Shown one piece after another: positions 7,186 through 9,296 of a DNA stretch of 9,296 nucleotides (positions are counted from its first letter, which is position 1; each line of letters opens with the position of its first letter). Origin of the DNA: an uncultured Collinsella sp. (GTDB taxonomy: Bacteria > Actinomycetota > Coriobacteriia > Coriobacteriales > Coriobacteriaceae). The stretch is taken from the NCBI GenBank assembly GCA_900553345.1, contig USDE01000042.1, positions 1-9,296 on the forward strand, in the 5' to 3' direction. The position numbers were made by a program, and so were the translations under genes. Below the pieces are notes generated by a model. The model made no database searches. It was not told the DNA's origin and was given only the letters and a program-made list of their open reading frames with translations.

Positions 7186-7191
7186 CCTCAT

Positions 7192-8082
7192 ATGAGTGAT
7201 TTTGTCCTGACCTGTGAATCCGCCGCCGACCGAACCCGCGAGTTCTTTGAATCGCGCAATATCCCTGTCGTGTGTTTTCATTACGAGATCGACGATGTTG
7301 TCTATACGGACGATCTGTATCAGTCGATTGCGCCGGACGAGTTTTTTGCCCAGATTGCCGCGGGCGCCATGCCCAAGACGTCTCAGGTGAGCGTGGGTGA
7401 GTACGAGGAGTTTTGGGAGCCGTTTGTTGCCGAGGGTAAAGACGTGCTGCACCTGGCGTTGTCGTCGGGTATTTCGGGCACGTATGGATCGGCCTGCGTT
7501 GCGGCGCAGATGCTTGCGGATCGCTATCCCCAGGGCGGCAAGGTACGCGTCATCGACTCGCTGGCGGCGTCTTCGGGCTTTGGCCTGCTGGCGGAATGTG
7601 CCGCCGACGTTCGCGATAGCGGCGCTTCGCTCGACGAGACGGCCGCTTGGATTGAGGAGCATAAACTCAACCTGCACCACTGGTTCTTCTCGACCGATTT
7701 GTCGAGTTACCTGCGCGGCGGTCGCATTTCGGCCGCGAGCGCGATCATCGGCACGGCGCTCAAGATTTGCCCGCTTATGACGGTCGATTGCGAAGGTGAG
7801 CTGGCGCCACGCGAGAAGATTCGCACCAAGAAGCGCGCGATCTCCGAGATGGCCAAGACCGTGATGGCGCATGTGCAGGACGGCGCGAACTATTCGGGCA
7901 AGTGCATCATGTCGCACTCGGCGTGCCGCGAGGACGCCGAGGCCGTTGCGGCACTGATAGAGGAACAGGTTCCGCAGCTCAAAGGTAAGATTGAGATCAA
8001 TAGCATCGGTGCTCTGATTGGCTCGCATACCGGCCCTGGCACGGTGGCCGTCTTCTTTATGGGCGACAAGCGCGTGGACTAA
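7192..8082 (+). CDS. DegV family protein (FakB-like fatty acid-binding)
   Basis: The product is 296 residues, close to the 280-290 usual for DegV proteins. These bind a fatty acid in the cytoplasm; in Firmicutes the FakB members present it to the kinase FakA, which makes acyl-phosphate for phospholipid synthesis. Family signatures are present: TSQVS (63-67, usually TSQPS), LSSGISGTY (90-98), DLSSYLRGGRIS (169-180), and GSHTGPGTVAVFF (277-289) with the His of the binding site. Start ATG 7192 follows AAGGAG at 6 bases. The gene is alone on its strand, divergent from fbp and convergent with the gene ending at 8191. No FakA (DAK2-type) kinase gene lies in the window, so the partner and the lipid bound are inferred from the family only. 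Confidence 0.93.
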   Translation: MSDFVLTCESAADRTREFFESRNIPVVCFHYEIDDVVYTDDLYQSIAPDEFFAQIAAGAMPKTSQVSVGEYEEFWEPFVAEGKDVLHLALSSGISGTYGSACVAAQMLADRYPQGGKVRVIDSLAASSGFGLLAECAADVRDSGASLDETAAWIEEHKLNLHHWFFSTDLSSYLRGGRISAASAIIGTALKICPLMTVDCEGELAPREKIRTKKRAISEMAKTVMAHVQDGANYSGKCIMSHSACREDAEAVAALIEEQVPQLKGKIEINSIGALIGSHTGPGTVAVFFMGDKRVD

Positions 8083-8144
8083 CGTTCGTGGGCTGGCTGA
8101 CGGTTTTAACGGCTGCGCCTGTCCCTCCCGACATTCGATAACAG

Positions 8145-8180
8145 AAAAAGGCCCGTCCCGTTGTTTGCGGGACGGGCCTT
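8145..8180 (-). terminator. Convergent Rho-independent terminator
   Basis: Arms 8148-8160 and 8168-8180 form a perfect 13-bp GC-rich stem with loop TTGTTTG. On the minus strand the arm runs into TTTTT, 10 bases past the stop at 8191, so it ends the minus-strand gene. On the plus strand only a short T run follows (CTTGCTGTT), so it may also stop degV transcription, less efficiently. Confidence 0.85.
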
Positions 8181-8190
8181 GCTGTTGCGG

Positions 8191-9294
8191 CTAGCGTTTC
8201 TTTCCGCGGAAGAAGAAGCCGTGCAGCGAGGGTTTGAGTCCGCGGCTGGCGCGACGCTCCTCGATATGATCGTGGATCGAAGCGACGCGTTCGATGACTT
8301 CGTCGGGGATCGGCACGTCGGGATTCATGTTCTCGACCTGGCTAACCTCGGCGGCGGCGACCTGGTCGATAATGGGCACATCGTCGCGCGAGATGACGGG
8401 CGTGGCGTCTTCTTTCATCTTGCGGTATCGCTGCATCATGTCGGTCTGAAGCTGCTGGGCCGAAGGCGGCGTCCAGATGATGGCGTTGGCGCCAGCGGCG
8501 ATGGTTTCACGGATGCTCTCGGGCGTCTTGCCGCCCGGTGCGATGAGCGGCAGGTTGGGATAGTGCTCGCGCAGCTCGCGCAGGACCTGGGGCGTGTTTT
8601 TGCCGGCGGCGATGTTGAGAATCTTGGCTCCGGCGCGCACCTTGGCGTGAGCATCGTCGTCGCAGCGAACGACCGTGGCGATGACGGGGATGTCGGCGAT
8701 GTTGGTGATGTGCTCGACCATCTCGGCAGTAGCGGGGGAGTTGACCACGCAGCCCGCCGCGCCCTGCATCTCGGATACGGCCGCCATCTGCACGGAACGC
8801 TTACCGGTGGTGGTGCCGCCGCCAACGCCCACAAAGACCGGGCACTCGGCAACAGTCAGCAACGCTTGCGTAATGGCGGGCTGCGGCGTGAAGGGGTAGA
8901 CGGCAAACACGGCATCGGCATTTGAGTTGCGGATGACCGCCACGTCGGTGGTGTAGATGAGCGATTTGATGCGGCGGCCAAAGAGCGTAAAACCGCTGGC
9001 CTCCTCGATCTCATCGGGCATGCGGAGGGCCGCCTTGCGCAGGCGCCCGTCGATGGGCAGCGGCTCCATGGGCAAAAGGCCGTTGGGGGTTACGGCCACC
9101 TGGGGCTCGGTAAATTCGTCTGCAAGCTCAACCTCGGAGAAGTCGACCGAGGCGACGATGTCCTCGTGAACCTCGGCGGGCACATCGATGGGGGTTTGAT
9201 CGTCGGTCGCGGCGGGCGTATTCCTCGATTGCCCGGTCGAACTCCTCTTCGGTGAAATCGGGCCACAGCACCTCCGGAAAATAAAGTTCGGCAT
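8191..9294 (-). CDS. TIM-barrel-like conserved protein of unknown function (5' end partial, frame in doubt)
   Basis: Numbering from an ATG at 9294 that is probably not the true start, the conserved core spans about 76-295. It begins 'MEPLPIDGRLRKAALRMP' and contains 'GVGGGTTTGKRS' (156-166), 'IPVIATVVRCDDDAHAKV' (202-219) and 'APGGKTPESI..TIAAGANAI' (252-272). The last part resembles the phosphate-binding strand-loop-helix ends of TIM barrels such as KDPG aldolase. Enzyme class and substrate cannot be assigned. A charged tail (about 296-367) ends 'FFFRGKKR'. The first 25 or so residues in this frame look non-coding (Arg/Ser/Cys-rich), while the next frame over the same bases reads as a plausible acidic protein, so the gene likely runs in from beyond the right edge with a frame change near 9200. 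An internal start at GTG 9183 or ATG 9069 is the alternative. A terminator follows the stop. Confidence 0.75.
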   Translation of the reverse strand: MPNFIFRRCCGPISPKRSSTGQSRNTPAATDDQTPIDVPAEVHEDIVASVDFSEVELADEFTEPQVAVTPNGLLPMEPLPIDGRLRKAALRMPDEIEEASGFTLFGRRIKSLIYTTDVAVIRNSNADAVFAVYPFTPQPAITQALLTVAECPVFVGVGGGTTTGKRSVQMAAVSEMQGAAGCVVNSPATAEMVEHITNIADIPVIATVVRCDDDAHAKVRAGAKILNIAAGKNTPQVLRELREHYPNLPLIAPGGKTPESIRETIAAGANAIIWTPPSAQQLQTDMMQRYRKMKEDATPVISRDDVPIIDQVAAAEVSQVENMNPDVPIPDEVIERVASIHDHIEERRASRGLKPSLHGFFFRGKKR

Positions 9295-9295
9295 A
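9128..9295 (-). other. Second coding-like frame over the 5' end of the last gene
   Basis: Read from 9295 on the minus strand, this frame starts 'YAELYFPEVLWPDFTEEE' and has typical GC-rich codons for about 30 residues, to about 9205. It then turns into Arg-rich sequence with several CGA codons and stops at TGA 9128-9130. It is probably the true N-terminal part of the gene ending at 8191, separated from it by a one-base shift. It could instead be the end of a separate upstream gene. Confidence 0.5.
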
Positions 9296-9296
9296 G

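Larger units (their letters stand above)
6874..7191. promoter_or_regulatory. Divergent fbp/degV control region with repeated TGGTAAA boxes
   Basis: This 318-base stretch between the start codons of fbp and the degV gene holds no convincing gene. It contains TGGTAAA four times: 6894-6900, inverted at 6922-6928 (TTTACCA), 6987-6993 and 7115-7121; the last two extend to TTTGGTAAAT. About 0.04 copies would be expected by chance in this length. The first two form an inverted pair just upstream of the fbp ribosome site. No clear -10/-35 pair for fbp was found. The boxes could be sites for one regulator controlling both genes; its identity is unknown. Confidence 0.45.

Noticed and set aside
7021..7191. 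Upstream extension of the degV frame from TTG 7021
   Set aside because: The family N-terminus begins at ATG 7192 with AAGGAG in front, and the inferred promoter lies inside the extension.
6874..8028. Extension of the fbp frame upstream of ATG 6873 into a 1023-codon frame
   Set aside because: The extra part is antisense to the degV gene, is Arg/His-rich, and the proper start has a good ribosome site giving the usual family length.
8161..8925. 254-codon plus-strand frame opposite the TIM-barrel gene
   Set aside because: It starts within the terminator loop, has no ribosome site, and is antisense to a conserved protein.

Overview
The window looks like chromosomal DNA of a high-GC Gram-positive gut actinobacterium, most likely a Collinsella-type member of the Coriobacteriia. 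This is inferred from the gene families (DUF4430 surface proteins with Ser/Lys/Gly linkers, a class III fructose-1,6-bisphosphatase, DegV and GtrA proteins) and the GC-rich codon use. It was not tested by any search.

Left part (1-3757, + strand): two surface-protein genes lie end to end and close with a strong hairpin terminator. The first enters from outside the window. It carries three DUF4430-like repeats, a PQQ-type beta-propeller, an InlB/Flg_new repeat, a Gly/Asn linker, a Lys/Ser linker and a C-terminal membrane anchor. The second is a membrane-anchored protein with an acidic Ser-rich stalk and one C-terminal DUF4430 domain. They probably form one operon building an envelope-anchored binding or adhesion module; the ligand is unknown.

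Middle part (3795-6873, - strand): in transcription order this is fbp (class III fructose-1,6-bisphosphatase, gluconeogenesis) and two related GtrA-family four-helix membrane proteins, likely flippases for lipid-linked sugars. Each GtrA gene is followed by a hairpin; the last hairpin ends the cluster and faces the terminator of the surface-protein operon. The second GtrA gene has its own leader and a possible promoter.

Right part (6874-9296): a 318-bp divergent control region separates fbp from a + strand degV-family gene (fatty-acid-binding, FakB-like). It holds four copies of TGGTAAA. After degV, convergent on the - strand, is a conserved TIM-barrel-like protein of unknown function whose gene runs to the window edge. 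Its 5' end shows a switch of coding frame near position 9200, suggesting a frameshift or sequence error.

No rRNA, tRNA, CRISPR array, insertion sequence or phage gene was seen. The points most worth checking are the DUF4430 surface pair, the shared TGGTAAA boxes, the frame switch, and the duplicated start-codon segment upstream of the first GtrA gene.
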